Notes: generated from the sequence alone by a model not told the origin. A DNA stretch of 64,000 nucleotides from VAXT01 sp038040395 (GCA_038040395.1 JBBPIJ010000001.1:1-64000); one strand, 5' to 3'. Positions 32,415 through 41,835 are shown, counted from the stretch's first letter. Program-made: numbers and translations.

Positions 32415-33427
32415 CAGAGCCGGAGCAGTTCCTGGCACCCGGCTTGCGTCCCGAAGAGGACGAGCTCGACCGCTCGCTGCGTCCCCGCCGGCTCGACGAT
32501 TTCGTCGGGCAGGAGCGCCTCAAGGAGCAGCTCGACATCACGCTTCAAGCATCACGCGCGCGCGAGGAGTCGCTCGACCACGTCCTGCTCGTAGGGCCTC
32601 CGGGGCTCGGCAAGACGAGCCTCGCGTACATCATCCGGGAGGAGCTCGGCGTCGGCATCCGCTGCGTCGCCGGTCCCGCGCTCGAGCGCAAGGGCGACAT
32701 GGCGGCGATCCTGACCGCGATGGAGCCGCGCGACGTCCTCTTCATCGACGAGATCCACCGCCTGAGCAGCGCCGTCGAGGAAGTGCTCTATCCGGCGCTC
32801 GAGGACTTTCGGCTCGACATCATCGTCGGCCAGGGACATGCGGCGCGCACGCTCACGCTCGACGTCCCGCCGTTCACGCTCGTAGGCGCGACGACCCGAA
32901 CGGGCCTGCTGACGACGCCGTTGCGCGACCGGTTCGGGATGACCTTCAGGCTCGAGTACTACGAGCCCGCGGAGCTCGGGATCATCGTGCGCCGCTCGGC
33001 CGGGATCATCGGCGTCGAGATCGCCGGCGAGGCGGCCGACCAGATCGCGGCGCGATCGCGGGGCACGCCGCGCGTGGCAAACCGCATCCTGCGACGGGTG
33101 CGCGACGTCGCGGAGGTGCGCCACGAGGGAGTGATCACCGAAGGGATCGCCGCGGAGGCGCTCGAGCTGCTCGAGGTCGACACCCACGGCCTGGAACGAA
33201 CCGATCGCGAGCTCCTGAGGGCAATCGTCGAACGCTTCGACGGCGGCCCGGTCGGCCTGTCCACGCTGGCCGTGGCTCTCGGCGAGGAGCCGGACACGGT
33301 CGAAGACGTCTACGAGCCGTACCTCCTCCAGCTCGGCTTCATCCAGCGCACCCCGCGAGGCCGGGTAGTGACGAAGCTAGGAAGCGCCCACGTCGGCGCC
33401 GCGAAGAAGGAAGAAGCGCTCTTCTAG
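32411..33427 (+). CDS. ruvB: Holliday junction branch-migration ATPase RuvB
   Basis: This 338-residue AAA+ motor has LRPRRLDDFVGQERLKEQL at its start, Walker A GPPGLGKTSL (about 62-71), Walker B LFIDEIHRL, sensor TTRTGLLT, and a C-terminal winged helix (IQRTPRGRVVTKLGSAH). The length is normal. GTG 32411 overlaps the ruvA stop (GTGA). The three genes form one tight operon. Confidence 0.98.
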   Translation: MTEPEQFLAPGLRPEEDELDRSLRPRRLDDFVGQERLKEQLDITLQASRAREESLDHVLLVGPPGLGKTSLAYIIREELGVGIRCVAGPALERKGDMAAILTAMEPRDVLFIDEIHRLSSAVEEVLYPALEDFRLDIIVGQGHAARTLTLDVPPFTLVGATTRTGLLTTPLRDRFGMTFRLEYYEPAELGIIVRRSAGIIGVEIAGEAADQIAARSRGTPRVANRILRRVRDVAEVRHEGVITEGIAAEALELLEVDTHGLERTDRELLRAIVERFDGGPVGLSTLAVALGEEPDTVEDVYEPYLLQLGFIQRTPRGRVVTKLGSAHVGAAKKEEALF

Positions 33428-33433
33428 TAGCGT
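33428..33433 (+). promoter_or_regulatory. TANNNT -10 hexamer for the DUF402 gene (leaderless)
   Basis: TAGCGT directly follows the ruvB stop codon and ends six bases before GTG 33440. Confidence 0.5.
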
Positions 33434-33439
33434 CGCGCC

Positions 33440-34036
33440 GTGTTCCGACCCGGCGATCCGGCGCTCTTCCGCTTCGTCTGGCCCTGGAAGGTGTTCAGTG
33501 CCGTGCCGACGACCGTCGTCGAGCACACGGCGGCTCGAGTTGCGCTCTGGCTCGCCCCGGAAACGCCTGTCAGAAGGCCACCGGGCGGGCGCCATCCGAT
33601 TTCCCGGCTCGCGAGCGGCGACTGGGTGCACGCGGAAGACCGCTGGTACGGCGCGCGGCTGATGCTCGCGGAGCCCACCGCTTCTCATTCGGTCTACGTC
33701 AGGTGGAACGAGGCAGGCGAGTTTGTCGGTTGGTACGTGAATCTCGAGGACCCTTGGCGCGAGAGCCCGTTCGGCTTCGACACGACCGACCACCTCCTCG
33801 ACATCTGGGTCGATCCCGACCGGAGCTGGCGCTGGAAGGACGAGGACCATCTAGCCGAGGCGCTCGCCGGCGGGCTGTTCACGGCCGAACAGGCGAACGC
33901 CATGCGAGCGGAGGGCGAACGGGTCGTCGAGCGCATCGAGGCCTGGTCGGCGCCGTTTGACGAAGGCTGGGAGACATGGCTACCGGACCCTGACTGGCCG
34001 CTCCCGTCGATCCCCAACGGCTGGGAAAAGCTCTAG
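33440..34036 (+). CDS. DUF402-domain protein
   Basis: This 198-residue protein shows the DUF402 core: VRWNEAGEFVGWYVNLEDP, then DHLLDIWVDPDRSWRWKDED, with the acidic residues that bind divalent metal in the fold. Related proteins are nucleoside tri/diphosphate phosphatases (Ntdp of Gram-positives) or are fused to RNA-binding domains. The N-terminal 90 residues lack the FAU-type module. It follows ruvB by 12 bases but has its own -10 hexamer. Confidence 0.85.
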   Translation: MFRPGDPALFRFVWPWKVFSAVPTTVVEHTAARVALWLAPETPVRRPPGGRHPISRLASGDWVHAEDRWYGARLMLAEPTASHSVYVRWNEAGEFVGWYVNLEDPWRESPFGFDTTDHLLDIWVDPDRSWRWKDEDHLAEALAGGLFTAEQANAMRAEGERVVERIEAWSAPFDEGWETWLPDPDWPLPSIPNGWEKL

Positions 34037-34115
34037 CCGGAGCAAAACCTCTAGTGCCAACTCGCGCACAGAATCGCAACACCTTTCTTCGGGTCTGACC
34101 CCGGGTTGGAGGCGG

Positions 34116-34490
34116 CTAGCGGTGGTCTAGGTGCTCGACGGCGCGATCCATCGTTGCGATCACCTCGGCAAGGGTGCGCGCGGGGGCGTCGTTCCAGCCG
34201 TCGATGCTCGCCGAGCCCGTCACCTCTCCGAGTGCCTGCGTGGCTTCGCCGAGCGCCCGAGCGTCGAATCCGTGCGCCACGAAGTCCAGATCCATGGTCT
34301 CGCCGTTCTGGCGGTGCCAGCTTGCCAGGAGAGCTCCGAGGAGCGACCACGAGTCCGCCTCGTCGCTCCAGGCGGGCACGACGCTTCCACTCTGATCCCG
34401 CGCTTGGGCACCGCGAGACCAACCCCTGAGGAGGAGGCCGCGAGCCTCACTCAGCATTGCCGCAGCCGGATGTTCGGCTGCCTGGGACAT
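34116..34490 (-). CDS. DUF6197-like small protein
   Basis: This 124-residue protein shows the pattern of DUF6197: LLLRGWSRGAQARDQSG, then ADSWSLLGALLASW, and at the end IDGWNDAPARTLAEVIATMD. Members are widespread small actinobacterial proteins of unknown role. AGGAAAGG lies three bases before the ATG, so this gene is translated from a normal leadered mRNA, unlike most neighbours. The domain name is from memory of the family pattern. Confidence 0.75.
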   Translation of the reverse strand: MSQAAEHPAAAMLSEARGLLLRGWSRGAQARDQSGSVVPAWSDEADSWSLLGALLASWHRQNGETMDLDFVAHGFDARALGEATQALGEVTGSASIDGWNDAPARTLAEVIATMDRAVEHLDHR

Positions 34491-34553
34491 GTGCCTTTCC
34501 TGTAGCGGTGCCCAGCAATCTTAGCGTTAACCATGCGCCCCACGAAGCGCGGA

Positions 34554-35012
34554 TCAGCGCCGGAACTGAACTTCGTGCCAGGAAGGCACGGGCGCGAGCT
34601 CGAGGAGGGCCCGATCGCCGCGCGGGTCGCGATAGCCGAACTCCGCCTCCACCTCGTCCCAGTCCACGTCCAGCAGCCCCTCCTTGACCCTGTGGTCGAG
34701 CCAGGCGCCGCGGAAGACGAGCTTTCGGAGCCAGTAGACGAGCGATTCGCCCTTCACGAGCGAGAGCTGCTCCCAGTGGCGAACCAGGTACCGGCCGAGC
34801 GGGCTGCGCGCGCCCTCGATCCGCCCGTCCGCCGCGAGCTCGACGAGATCGGCCGTCTCGTCCTCGTCCAGATCGTTGCTGTCGACGAGCCCGAGCTTGA
34901 CCGCGGCGGCGGTGACGCGCTGCTCGAAGTCCTCGGCGTTGAACGCGAACCGGTAGCCGAGGAACTCGACCATGTAGTCCTCGCCGGAGGAGTAATTCGC
35001 CTCGATCGTCAC
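34554..35012 (-). CDS. Hypothetical protein divergent from recJ
   Basis: With GTG 35012 as start (GAGG just upstream) this is a 152-residue soluble protein, EANYSSGEDYMVEFLGYRF onward, helical and highly charged, ending SWHEVQFRR. I do not recognise a domain. The frame continues upstream to 35720, but that part is antisense to recJ and is rejected. The 63 bases between the start and recJ hold a divergent promoter. Confidence 0.65.
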   Translation of the reverse strand: MTIEANYSSGEDYMVEFLGYRFAFNAEDFEQRVTAAAVKLGLVDSNDLDEDETADLVELAADGRIEGARSPLGRYLVRHWEQLSLVKGESLVYWLRKLVFRGAWLDHRVKEGLLDVDWDEVEAEFGYRDPRGDRALLELAPVPSWHEVQFRR

Positions 35013-35075
35013 CTCACCAAGGATAGTCCTGGAGGCTCTGGCGCTGTCCGACCCCCTCCGTACCGTGACCGGGCT

Positions 35076-36950
35076 ATGTATGAGGGCACTTGGACAATCA
35101 GTCCGTGCCCGCACGGAGAGGCGGGTGCGCTCGCGGAGGCACTCGGCGTCAGCGAAACGACCGCTCGCGTCCTCGTCCGGCGCGGGTACGAGAAGCCGGA
35201 AGAGGCGAAAGCCTTCCTCGCGGGCGTGCTGCCCGGCCACGATCCCTTCCTGCTGGGCGACATGGCCGGCGCCGTCGAGACGATCAAGGGTGCAATTGCC
35301 GCCGGCAAGCGGATCTGCGTCCACGGCGACTACGACGCGGACGGCATCTGCGCGACGGCGCTCGCAGTCCTCATCCTGCGGGAGCTGGGCGCCGACGTCG
35401 AATGGCACCTGCCGAGCCGCTTCGAGGAGGGCTACGGCCTCCAGCGCGAGACTCTCACGCGGCTCGCCGACGAGGGCTGCGGGCTCGTCCTGACCGTGGA
35501 CTGCGGCGTGACCGCGGTCGACGAGGTCGCCGAGGCGCGGGCACGCGGGCTCGACGTGGTCGTGACGGATCACCACAGGCCGGGCGAGACGCTTCCGGAC
35601 TGTCCCGTCGTCGCGACGCGCCCGTCCGACTACCCGTTCCCCGAGCTGTGCGGAACAGGAGTCGTCTACAAGCTCGGCGAGGCGCTGCTCGGCCCGGGAA
35701 GCGAGCTGCTCGCGCGGCACCTCGATCTCGTCGCCGTCGCGACGATCTCCGACGTCGTCCCGCTCGTCGATGAGAACCGTGCCCTCGCGCTCGCCGGCCT
35801 GCGCGCGCTCGCCCGGACTCAGAAGCCGGGTCTACGAGCGCTGATGAAGGCCGCTCGCGTCGACCCGGCCCGCGTCGACGAGGGCATGGTCGGCTTTCGC
35901 CTCGCACCCAGGATCAACGCGTCGGGCCGCCTCTGCCGACCCGGTGCGGCCCTCGACCTCCTGCTCACCGAGGATGCGAACGAGGCCGGGCGGCTGGCAC
36001 ACGAGCTCGAGGAGCTGAACCGCGAGCGCCAGGGAGTCGAGGGCCGCATCCTGCGGGAAGCGATCGCGAAGGTCGAGGAGTGGCCCGAGGCGAAGCAGCA
36101 GCGCCGGGGCTACGTGCTCGCGGACGAGGGCTGGCACGAAGGGGTGATCGGAATCGTCGCCTCCCGCCTCGTCGAGCGATTCCACCGGCCAGTCGTCCTG
36201 ATCGCGGGGGCGGGGGAGGAGTGGAAGGGCTCCGGCCGCTCGCCGGGAGTCTTCGACCTGCACGGCGGGCTCGCGGCCTGCTCCGAGCACCTCGAGCGCT
36301 TCGGCGGTCATCGCGCGGCGGCCGGCCTCTCGATCCGGCCCGAGAACGTGGATGCCTTCGCGGATGCGTTCGCGGCCCATGCGGACGCCGAATTGACCGA
36401 GGAGGATCTGCGATCGGTGACGAAGGTCGATGCCGTCGTCTCGGGCCGCGAGCTGACCCTTGAGCTCTGCTCCGAGCTTCGGCAACTCGCCCCGTTCGGG
36501 CTCGGAAACCCGGGCGTGACGCTGCTCCTGCCTTCCTGCGAGCTCGGCGACCTGGCGCCCGTCGGTGACGGAAAGCATCTGCGCTTCCGCGTCCGCGAGC
36601 GCAAGCAGGACGCGGGGAGCGCGATCGCGTTCGGCCAGGGCTCCCAGCTCGATCGCTACAGGAGGCCCGGCCGCTACGACGTCGTCTTCCGCCTGGAGGA
36701 GAACCACTGGAACGGCACGGTCGCGCCGCAGCTCGTCGTCCGCCGGGTACTCGACGCGCCGGAGGGCTATGAAAGTCTCCGTGAGTGGCTCGCAGACCAG
36801 TGGCGTCTTGCTCGGACCGAGCGGACGAGCGATGCGCAGGCCGTCTTCGACGAGCTCAGGCTCGAGGAAGCAAGCGGCCGGAGGCCGTTGCTCGAGTCGG
36901 AGGCGTTCCGGGCGCTGCTCGCAGAGCCGGCGCTAGCGCGCGCGGCTTAG
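35076..36950 (+). CDS. recJ: Single-stranded-DNA exonuclease RecJ
   Basis: This 624-residue DHH-family 5'-3' exonuclease has motifs HGDYDADG (83-90), VDCGVTA (Asp142), TDHHRPG (DHH at 165-167), and RLAPRINASGR, followed by the DHHA1 region with FGGHRAAAGLSI, and an OB-fold (LAPFGLGNPGVTLLL). All catalytic Asp/His positions look intact. ATG 35076 is the start; the longer frame overlaps the divergent gene. TACCGT lies nine bases upstream, a probable -10. Confidence 0.95.
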   Translation: MYEGTWTISPCPHGEAGALAEALGVSETTARVLVRRGYEKPEEAKAFLAGVLPGHDPFLLGDMAGAVETIKGAIAAGKRICVHGDYDADGICATALAVLILRELGADVEWHLPSRFEEGYGLQRETLTRLADEGCGLVLTVDCGVTAVDEVAEARARGLDVVVTDHHRPGETLPDCPVVATRPSDYPFPELCGTGVVYKLGEALLGPGSELLARHLDLVAVATISDVVPLVDENRALALAGLRALARTQKPGLRALMKAARVDPARVDEGMVGFRLAPRINASGRLCRPGAALDLLLTEDANEAGRLAHELEELNRERQGVEGRILREAIAKVEEWPEAKQQRRGYVLADEGWHEGVIGIVASRLVERFHRPVVLIAGAGEEWKGSGRSPGVFDLHGGLAACSEHLERFGGHRAAAGLSIRPENVDAFADAFAAHADAELTEEDLRSVTKVDAVVSGRELTLELCSELRQLAPFGLGNPGVTLLLPSCELGDLAPVGDGKHLRFRVRERKQDAGSAIAFGQGSQLDRYRRPGRYDVVFRLEENHWNGTVAPQLVVRRVLDAPEGYESLREWLADQWRLARTERTSDAQAVFDELRLEEASGRRPLLESEAFRALLAEPALARAA

Positions 36951-37110
36951 CGTGTGAGTGACTGAGAGGGCGATCAGCAGCCGGGTGAGGTCGGCGAGAG
37001 CGCGCCGTTGTCGAAGTCGTCTTTTGAACATGGACGCCACCTTTTCTCTATCGGAACGGTGAGTCCTCTCCTTGAGATACGGGTAAAGCGGTGAGGGAAG
37101 GCGTCCGATC

Positions 37111-37116
37111 TACAAT
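37111..37116 (+). promoter_or_regulatory. TANNNT -10 hexamer for relA/spoT (leaderless)
   Basis: TACAAT, close to the TATAAT consensus, ends six bases before ATG 37123, so the first transcribed base should be at or beside the A of the start codon. The 36951-37110 stretch upstream holds nothing else I can support. Confidence 0.65.
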
Positions 37117-37122
37117 TTGAGG

Positions 37123-39324
37123 ATGTCCCTAGTTGACGCTCCCGAACGACACGAAGACCTCTTCGAGGAGCTGCTTGCCCAGGTCTCGACCTACAACTCG
37201 GAGGTCGATCACGAGCTCCTCGCACGAGCGTTCGACTTCGCGTCGCGCGCGCACGAGGGCCAGGAGCGCCGTTCGGGAGAGCCGTTCATCCACCACCCGT
37301 TCGGCGCAGCCAAGATCTGCGCCGAGCTGAGGCTCGACGACGAGTCGATCGCCGCCGCGCTGCTCCACGACGTCGTCGAGGACACCGAGATGAGCGCCGA
37401 GCAGGTCCGGGCGGAGTTCGGCGACGAGATCGCGAACCTCGTCGAGGGCGTCACGAAGCTGACGCGCATCCAGTTCCAGAGCCGCGAGCACGCCGAGGCG
37501 GAGAACTACCGCAAGATGATCGTCGCGATGGCCCACGACGTCCGGGTCATCCTGATCAAGCTCGCCGACCGCCTGCACAACATGCGGACGCTCGAGTACC
37601 TCGGGCGCCAGAAGCAGGTGCAGAAGGCCCGCGAGACGCTGGAGGTCTACGCGCCCCTCGCGCATCGGCTCGGCATCCACAAGCTGAAGTGGGAGCTCGA
37701 GGATCTCTCGTTCCAGGCGCTTCATCCGCGGAAGTACGCAGAGATCGAGGCGATGGTCGCCGAGCGGCGCGCCGACCGCGAGGAGCACGTGAACGAGGCG
37801 GCAATCGTGCTGACGAAGGAACTGGACAAGGTCGGCATCCCGGCGGAGATCTCCGGACGCGCGAAGCACTCGTACTCGATCTACGACAAGATGGCCAAGA
37901 AGGGCCGCGAGTTCAACGAGATCTACGACTTGACGGCGATGCGCGTCATCCTCGAGCGCTCGGCCGAGGAAGGAACGCGCGACTGCTACGGCGCGCTCGG
38001 GCTCATCCACTCGCTGTGGAAGCCCATGCCAGGCCGTTTCAAGGACTACGTCGCCATGCCGAAGTTCAACGGCTACCGCGCGCTCCATACGACCGTGATC
38101 GGCCCGGCGGGGAGCCCGCTCGAGATCCAGATCCGTACGCGCGAGATGCACCGTGAGGCGGAGCTCGGCATCGCGGCGCACTGGCTCTACAAGCGCGGCG
38201 ACGCCAAGCGCCCGGCCGACGAGGACTGGCTCGCCTGGGTCAAGCAGCTGCTCGACTGGGGACAGGACGAGACCGATCCGCGCGAGTTCCTGAAGAGCTT
38301 CCGAACAGATCTCTTCGACGACGAGGTCTACGTCTTCACGCCGAAGGGCGAAGTGAAGACGCTGCCGGCCGGCTCGACGCCGATCGACTTCGCGTACGCC
38401 GTGCACACCGACGTCGGTCACAAGACGGTGGGCGCGAAGGTGAACGCCCGCATCGTCCCGCTCCACTACACCCTGCACAACGGCGACTTCGTCGAGATCC
38501 TCACCTCGAAGGGCGGCCGCGGCCCCTCGCGGGACTGGATGACGCTCGCCCGGTCGACACGCGCGCGCAACAAGATCCGCCAGTGGTTCTCGCGCGAGAC
38601 GCGCGAGGACACCGAGCAGAAGGGGCGCGACGCGCTCGAGCAAGCGCTGAAGGCGCAGAAGCTGCCATACCGCAAGCTCTCGGGGTCGCCCGTGCTCGCA
38701 CAGGTCATCCGCGAGACGGGCTTCAAGAAGGCCGAGGACTTCTACCTCGCGCTCGGCTCCGGCAAGCTCCCGGTGAGTCAGATCGTCAAGAAAGTGCTGA
38801 CGCGACTGAAGACGGCCGAGGTCGCCGAGGAAGAGGCCGTCCCGCTCAAGCCGAAGACGCAGACGGCGTCAAACACCGATCTCGGGATCACCGTCACCGG
38901 CGTCGAGGACGTGCTCGTGCGCCTGGCCAAGTGCTGCACGCCTGTGCCGAGCGACGAGATCGTCGGGTACATCTCGCTCGGCAAGGGGATCACGATCCAC
39001 CGGCAGGACTGTCCGAACGTGAAGACCCTGATGCGGAATCCGGAGCGCTTCACCGGGGTCGACTGGGACTCCGCTTCGACTAAGAGCTTCCGAGTCCAGA
39101 TCGCCGTCGACGCCTGGGACAGGCCCCGCCTGCTCGAGGACGTGGCCAGCACCTTCGCCGAGCACGGCGCGAACATCGTCTCCTACGGCGGCACCGTCGA
39201 GGACCAGCTCGCGAAGAACTGGTACACGGCCGAGCTCGGCGACGTGAAGGTGCTGCGTGCGCTGCTGACGTCGCTGCGCAACGTCGAGGCCGTGTTCGAC
39301 GCTTATCGCGTCACGCCCTCGTAG
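37123..39324 (+). CDS. relA: Bifunctional (p)ppGpp synthetase/hydrolase RelA/SpoT
   Basis: This 733-residue stringent-response enzyme has all the domains. The HD hydrolase includes FIHHPFGAAKI and LLHDVVEDT (His-Asp metal residues intact, so hydrolysis is expected). The synthetase includes GRAKHSYSIYDKM, YDLTAMRVI and MPKFNGYRALHTTV. A TGS domain follows (VYVFTPKGEVKTLPAGSTPI), then a zinc-finger-type segment (LAKCCTPVPSDEIVGYIS) and a C-terminal ACT domain. ATG 37123 is preferred to TTG 37117 because of the -10 hexamer. Confidence 0.97.
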   Translation: MSLVDAPERHEDLFEELLAQVSTYNSEVDHELLARAFDFASRAHEGQERRSGEPFIHHPFGAAKICAELRLDDESIAAALLHDVVEDTEMSAEQVRAEFGDEIANLVEGVTKLTRIQFQSREHAEAENYRKMIVAMAHDVRVILIKLADRLHNMRTLEYLGRQKQVQKARETLEVYAPLAHRLGIHKLKWELEDLSFQALHPRKYAEIEAMVAERRADREEHVNEAAIVLTKELDKVGIPAEISGRAKHSYSIYDKMAKKGREFNEIYDLTAMRVILERSAEEGTRDCYGALGLIHSLWKPMPGRFKDYVAMPKFNGYRALHTTVIGPAGSPLEIQIRTREMHREAELGIAAHWLYKRGDAKRPADEDWLAWVKQLLDWGQDETDPREFLKSFRTDLFDDEVYVFTPKGEVKTLPAGSTPIDFAYAVHTDVGHKTVGAKVNARIVPLHYTLHNGDFVEILTSKGGRGPSRDWMTLARSTRARNKIRQWFSRETREDTEQKGRDALEQALKAQKLPYRKLSGSPVLAQVIRETGFKKAEDFYLALGSGKLPVSQIVKKVLTRLKTAEVAEEEAVPLKPKTQTASNTDLGITVTGVEDVLVRLAKCCTPVPSDEIVGYISLGKGITIHRQDCPNVKTLMRNPERFTGVDWDSASTKSFRVQIAVDAWDRPRLLEDVASTFAEHGANIVSYGGTVEDQLAKNWYTAELGDVKVLRALLTSLRNVEAVFDAYRVTPS

Positions 39325-39368
39325 CTCAGGCGGTCGACTGGCTTTTCCGGCGTGTAAAGATGCCCGTC

Positions 39369-40079
39369 ATGCGCGCGCGCGGATCTCGATTGGCATTTAC
39401 GGCCGGGCTCGTCCTGGCTCTCGGCGTCGGCGCAATCGCGGTTGGCCGACCCGCGCTGGCCATTCCCAGTCCGATGACGTGGACAGACTTAGGAGCCCGC
39501 GGCGAGTCGACCGGCACCTTCACCGCGGCTGAACCTCTGTGCCCGTCGGGGACCTTCAAGGACATCGAGGCCGCGATCGGTCTCAAGTCCGTGCATACGT
39601 GCACGGACGGGAGCGGGACGTTCGAGTTCGAGGCCATCGGTAACAGTCCCGGGTCGTTCACCGGCGGGGGAACAGGGCGGTACGCAACTCTTCGCGGAAG
39701 CGGCCCGTGTCGCGTGACCGTCAACGACGACGGCACGTTTGTACGAACCTGCAATGTTGTTGCCGATTTCGACAACACTGCGCCGTCAGCGCGCATCGAG
39801 CGCCTTCGGCTCTCCCGCGTCGGCCGTGCCGTCAGGATGCAAGTGACCTTTGCGACGGCCGACAACGTCGCCGAGAACGCGGTTTCGTACAGGCTTCAGG
39901 CCGTCGCCGCCGGCCGGCGGCTCGCGACGAGAGCCGGAACGACAGCGGGGGGAACGGTGCGGATGGCGCTAACTGTGCGGCCGCCGCGGCGAGCTCGGCG
40001 GGTGACCATCTCGCTCAGGGTCGCCGATCCGCTTGGCAATGCTCGCACCGTCGCCCGATCACCGAGCCTTCCTCGCTGA
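39369..40079 (+). CDS. Secreted hypothetical protein
   Basis: This 236-residue protein has a signal peptide (RLAFTAGLVLALGVGAIAVG, cleavage after ALA), then a beta-rich domain with two likely disulfide Cys pairs (AEPLCPSGTF, KSVHTCTDG; SGPCRVTV, VRTCNVV), followed by a Thr/Arg-rich Ig-like end. I cannot assign a family. ATG 39369 is preferred to the in-frame ATG 39360 because it gives the shorter, normal signal. It stands alone between relA and a methyltransferase gene. Confidence 0.7.
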   Translation: MRARGSRLAFTAGLVLALGVGAIAVGRPALAIPSPMTWTDLGARGESTGTFTAAEPLCPSGTFKDIEAAIGLKSVHTCTDGSGTFEFEAIGNSPGSFTGGGTGRYATLRGSGPCRVTVNDDGTFVRTCNVVADFDNTAPSARIERLRLSRVGRAVRMQVTFATADNVAENAVSYRLQAVAAGRRLATRAGTTAGGTVRMALTVRPPRRARRVTISLRVADPLGNARTVARSPSLPR

Positions 40080-40117
40080 CGACACCGAGCAGGCCTTCTG
40101 GCGAGAATGGTCGGCGG

Positions 40118-40690
40118 GTGTCGACTGTTCCTGAGCTCGTCCACCGCGCGCAGGCGCTCGCGACGGCGATGCGCTTCGAGCGCTCGTCGATCCCCGAGAT
40201 CGGACGTCTTCTGGCCGTGCTGGCTGCGACGCGACCCCGGGGGCGGTTCGCGGAGATCGGGACGGGCTGCGGCGTCGGGTCGGCCTGGGTCGCCGATGCG
40301 CTCGCTATGGAGGCCTCCCTGGTCACGGTCGAACTGGACGACGATCGCGCCGCCGCCGCCGGCCGTCTCCTCGCGGACCATCCGAACGTGCGTGTGCTCC
40401 ACGGCGACTGGCACGAGCTGCTGCCGCTGGAAGCGCCTTTCGACCTCCTCTTCTTCGACGGCGGGTACTGGAAGAAGGGCGACGTCCCGGCGGAGAGCGA
40501 CCAGGTGCTCCGACTCATGGCCTCGAGGGGCGTCGTCGTCATCGACGACCTCACGCCGCGGAACCTCATGCCCGAGGAGTGGGCGACCGGCGACCCGGTC
40601 CGCGACTACTGGCTCGGGAATGACGGCCTTGTCTCGACCGAGCTGCTCACGACACCGGAGAGCGCAGCGATCCTCGCCGTGAAGGTGTAG
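40118..40690 (+). CDS. O-methyltransferase-like SAM methyltransferase
   Basis: This 190-residue protein is a Methyltransf_24/O-MT type: FAEIGTGCGVGSAWVADAL as motif I (about residues 43-61), VELDDDRAA, LLFFDGGYWKKGD at the metal-binding position, and VVVIDDLTP. The conserved Asp pair of metal-dependent catechol-type O-methyltransferases is present. The start GTG 40118 removes an N-terminal extension that overlaps the previous gene. It is convergent with the M55 peptidase, the stops being adjacent. Confidence 0.85.
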   Translation: MSTVPELVHRAQALATAMRFERSSIPEIGRLLAVLAATRPRGRFAEIGTGCGVGSAWVADALAMEASLVTVELDDDRAAAAGRLLADHPNVRVLHGDWHELLPLEAPFDLLFFDGGYWKKGDVPAESDQVLRLMASRGVVVIDDLTPRNLMPEEWATGDPVRDYWLGNDGLVSTELLTTPESAAILAVKV

Positions 40691-41506
40691 CTACTCGACG
40701 AAGAAGAACTGCTTCCACGCCGTCCACCAGTCGTCGGCGCGGGAGACGATGGTTCGATCGTCAACGAGCTCGACGCCGGCCTGAAAGCGAAGCTTCTGCG
40801 GCGGGTCGGTCGACTTGTACTCGACCTTGATCTCGCAGGGCTTGCCGGGATCGTACGGAGCCACTGCCTTGAGATCGGAGAGCGCCTTCTTCGCGCCTTC
40901 TTCGATCAGCTCTCGCGCGCGAGAGGGGACGAGCATGCGGGCGCTTCGGAGGCCGAGCCCCCGCTTGACGGACACGGTGGTCAGACCGGGGCCGAGCAAC
41001 TCGGTCGCCTCGCGGCCGGTGGCCTCGTCGCCGGTCACGAGCAGCACGGGGCAGCTCCACGTGCCGCAGAGCGCCGCGTTGATGCCCGTCTCGCCGACGC
41101 GCGTCCCGTTGAAGTAGAGGTTGAGCCAGTCCGTCCCGGAGACCGTGTGGTTCAGGACGCCGTCGGGCGTCCCGGCCATCGCGTGCATGCCGACGAACAG
41201 TGCCGCGTCGCAGCCTTCCTCGAGGAAGCCCGTGTAGCCGGTCCACTCCTCCTGGACGACGAACTCACAGGCAGGGTCGAGATCCTCGGGAATCAGCGAG
41301 TTGAACGAGAAGCCTTCGCCTGCGCCGTGGCAGTCCATGACGACGATCTCGGTCGCCCCGGCCGCCTTGGCGCCGCGCACGGCAGCGTTGATCTCGCCCG
41401 TGTAGAGCTTCCGCCCCTCCTCGAACATCGCGTCGGCGGCGTTCGTCTGCTGGCCCTTGACGATGCCCGCGATCCCCTCCATGTCGCTGATCACGTGGAC
41501 GCGCAT
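40691..41506 (-). CDS. M55 D-aminopeptidase family protein (DppA-like)
   Basis: This 271-residue protein has the DppA signature ISDMEGIAGIV (metal Asp/Glu at 8 and 10), VVMDCHGAGEGFS (His60-type ligand), FVGMHAMAGTPDGVLNHT (two further His) and GETGINAALCG. These bind the two zinc ions of the family. B. subtilis DppA releases D-amino acids from peptides; this may recycle murein peptides. TAGGTT lies six bases before the ATG. Confidence 0.93.
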   Translation of the reverse strand: MRVHVISDMEGIAGIVKGQQTNAADAMFEEGRKLYTGEINAAVRGAKAAGATEIVVMDCHGAGEGFSFNSLIPEDLDPACEFVVQEEWTGYTGFLEEGCDAALFVGMHAMAGTPDGVLNHTVSGTDWLNLYFNGTRVGETGINAALCGTWSCPVLLVTGDEATGREATELLGPGLTTVSVKRGLGLRSARMLVPSRARELIEEGAKKALSDLKAVAPYDPGKPCEIKVEYKSTDPPQKLRFQAGVELVDDRTIVSRADDWWTAWKQFFFVE

Positions 41507-41512
41507 GTGCGG

Positions 41513-41518
41513 AACCTA
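41513..41518 (-). promoter_or_regulatory. TANNNT -10 hexamer for the M55 peptidase (leaderless)
   Basis: Minus-strand TAGGTT ends six bases before the ATG at 41506. Confidence 0.5.
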
Positions 41519-41608
41519 ACGCCATGGCCCTGAACAGGTCCCAGTCGACCTCGGCTTGGGCGGGCTCATCGATCAGCCGTACCTCGGCAGGCGTGCTCTT
41601 AGTCGCGG

Positions 41609-41796
41609 AAAGTGCGAAGCACTTTGCGCGAGTCCCGGGCCCGTGGCCCGGGACCACTTCACTCGATCGAGGGATCATCCCTCGAACGCGCGGGGTAACT
41701 CGAACGAGGGATGGACGATTTCACGCCCCCCACCTACAACGAGATAGGGGAGAGGGCAAGCCTGCGGCGCCCGGTTATCCGAGGACAGTAACCGGG
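41609..41796. repeat. Cluster of four perfect hairpins in a gene-free gap
   Basis: The 41519-41835 gap has no protein gene. It holds AAAGTGC/GCACTTT (41609-41625), GTCCCGGGCC/GGCCCGGGAC (41632-41654), TCGAGGGAT/ATCCCTCGA around one base (41667-41685) and CCCGGTTA/TAACCGGG (41770-41796), all perfect. It could be a small structured RNA, or serial terminators for the minus-strand gene at 41836. Confidence 0.65.
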
Positions 41797-41817
41797 CAGC
41801 CGCGGCCTCTAGGAGCA

Positions 41818-41833
41818 GGGACAGTCCCTCGGT
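41818..41833. repeat. Dispersed GGGACAGTCCC repeat
   Basis: GGGACAGTCCCTCGGT is a second copy of the 15-mer found at 20211-20225. It is followed by TCCCTAGG, so the whole block is partly palindromic and touches the stop of the 41836 gene. Confidence 0.7.
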
Positions 41834-41835
41834 CC

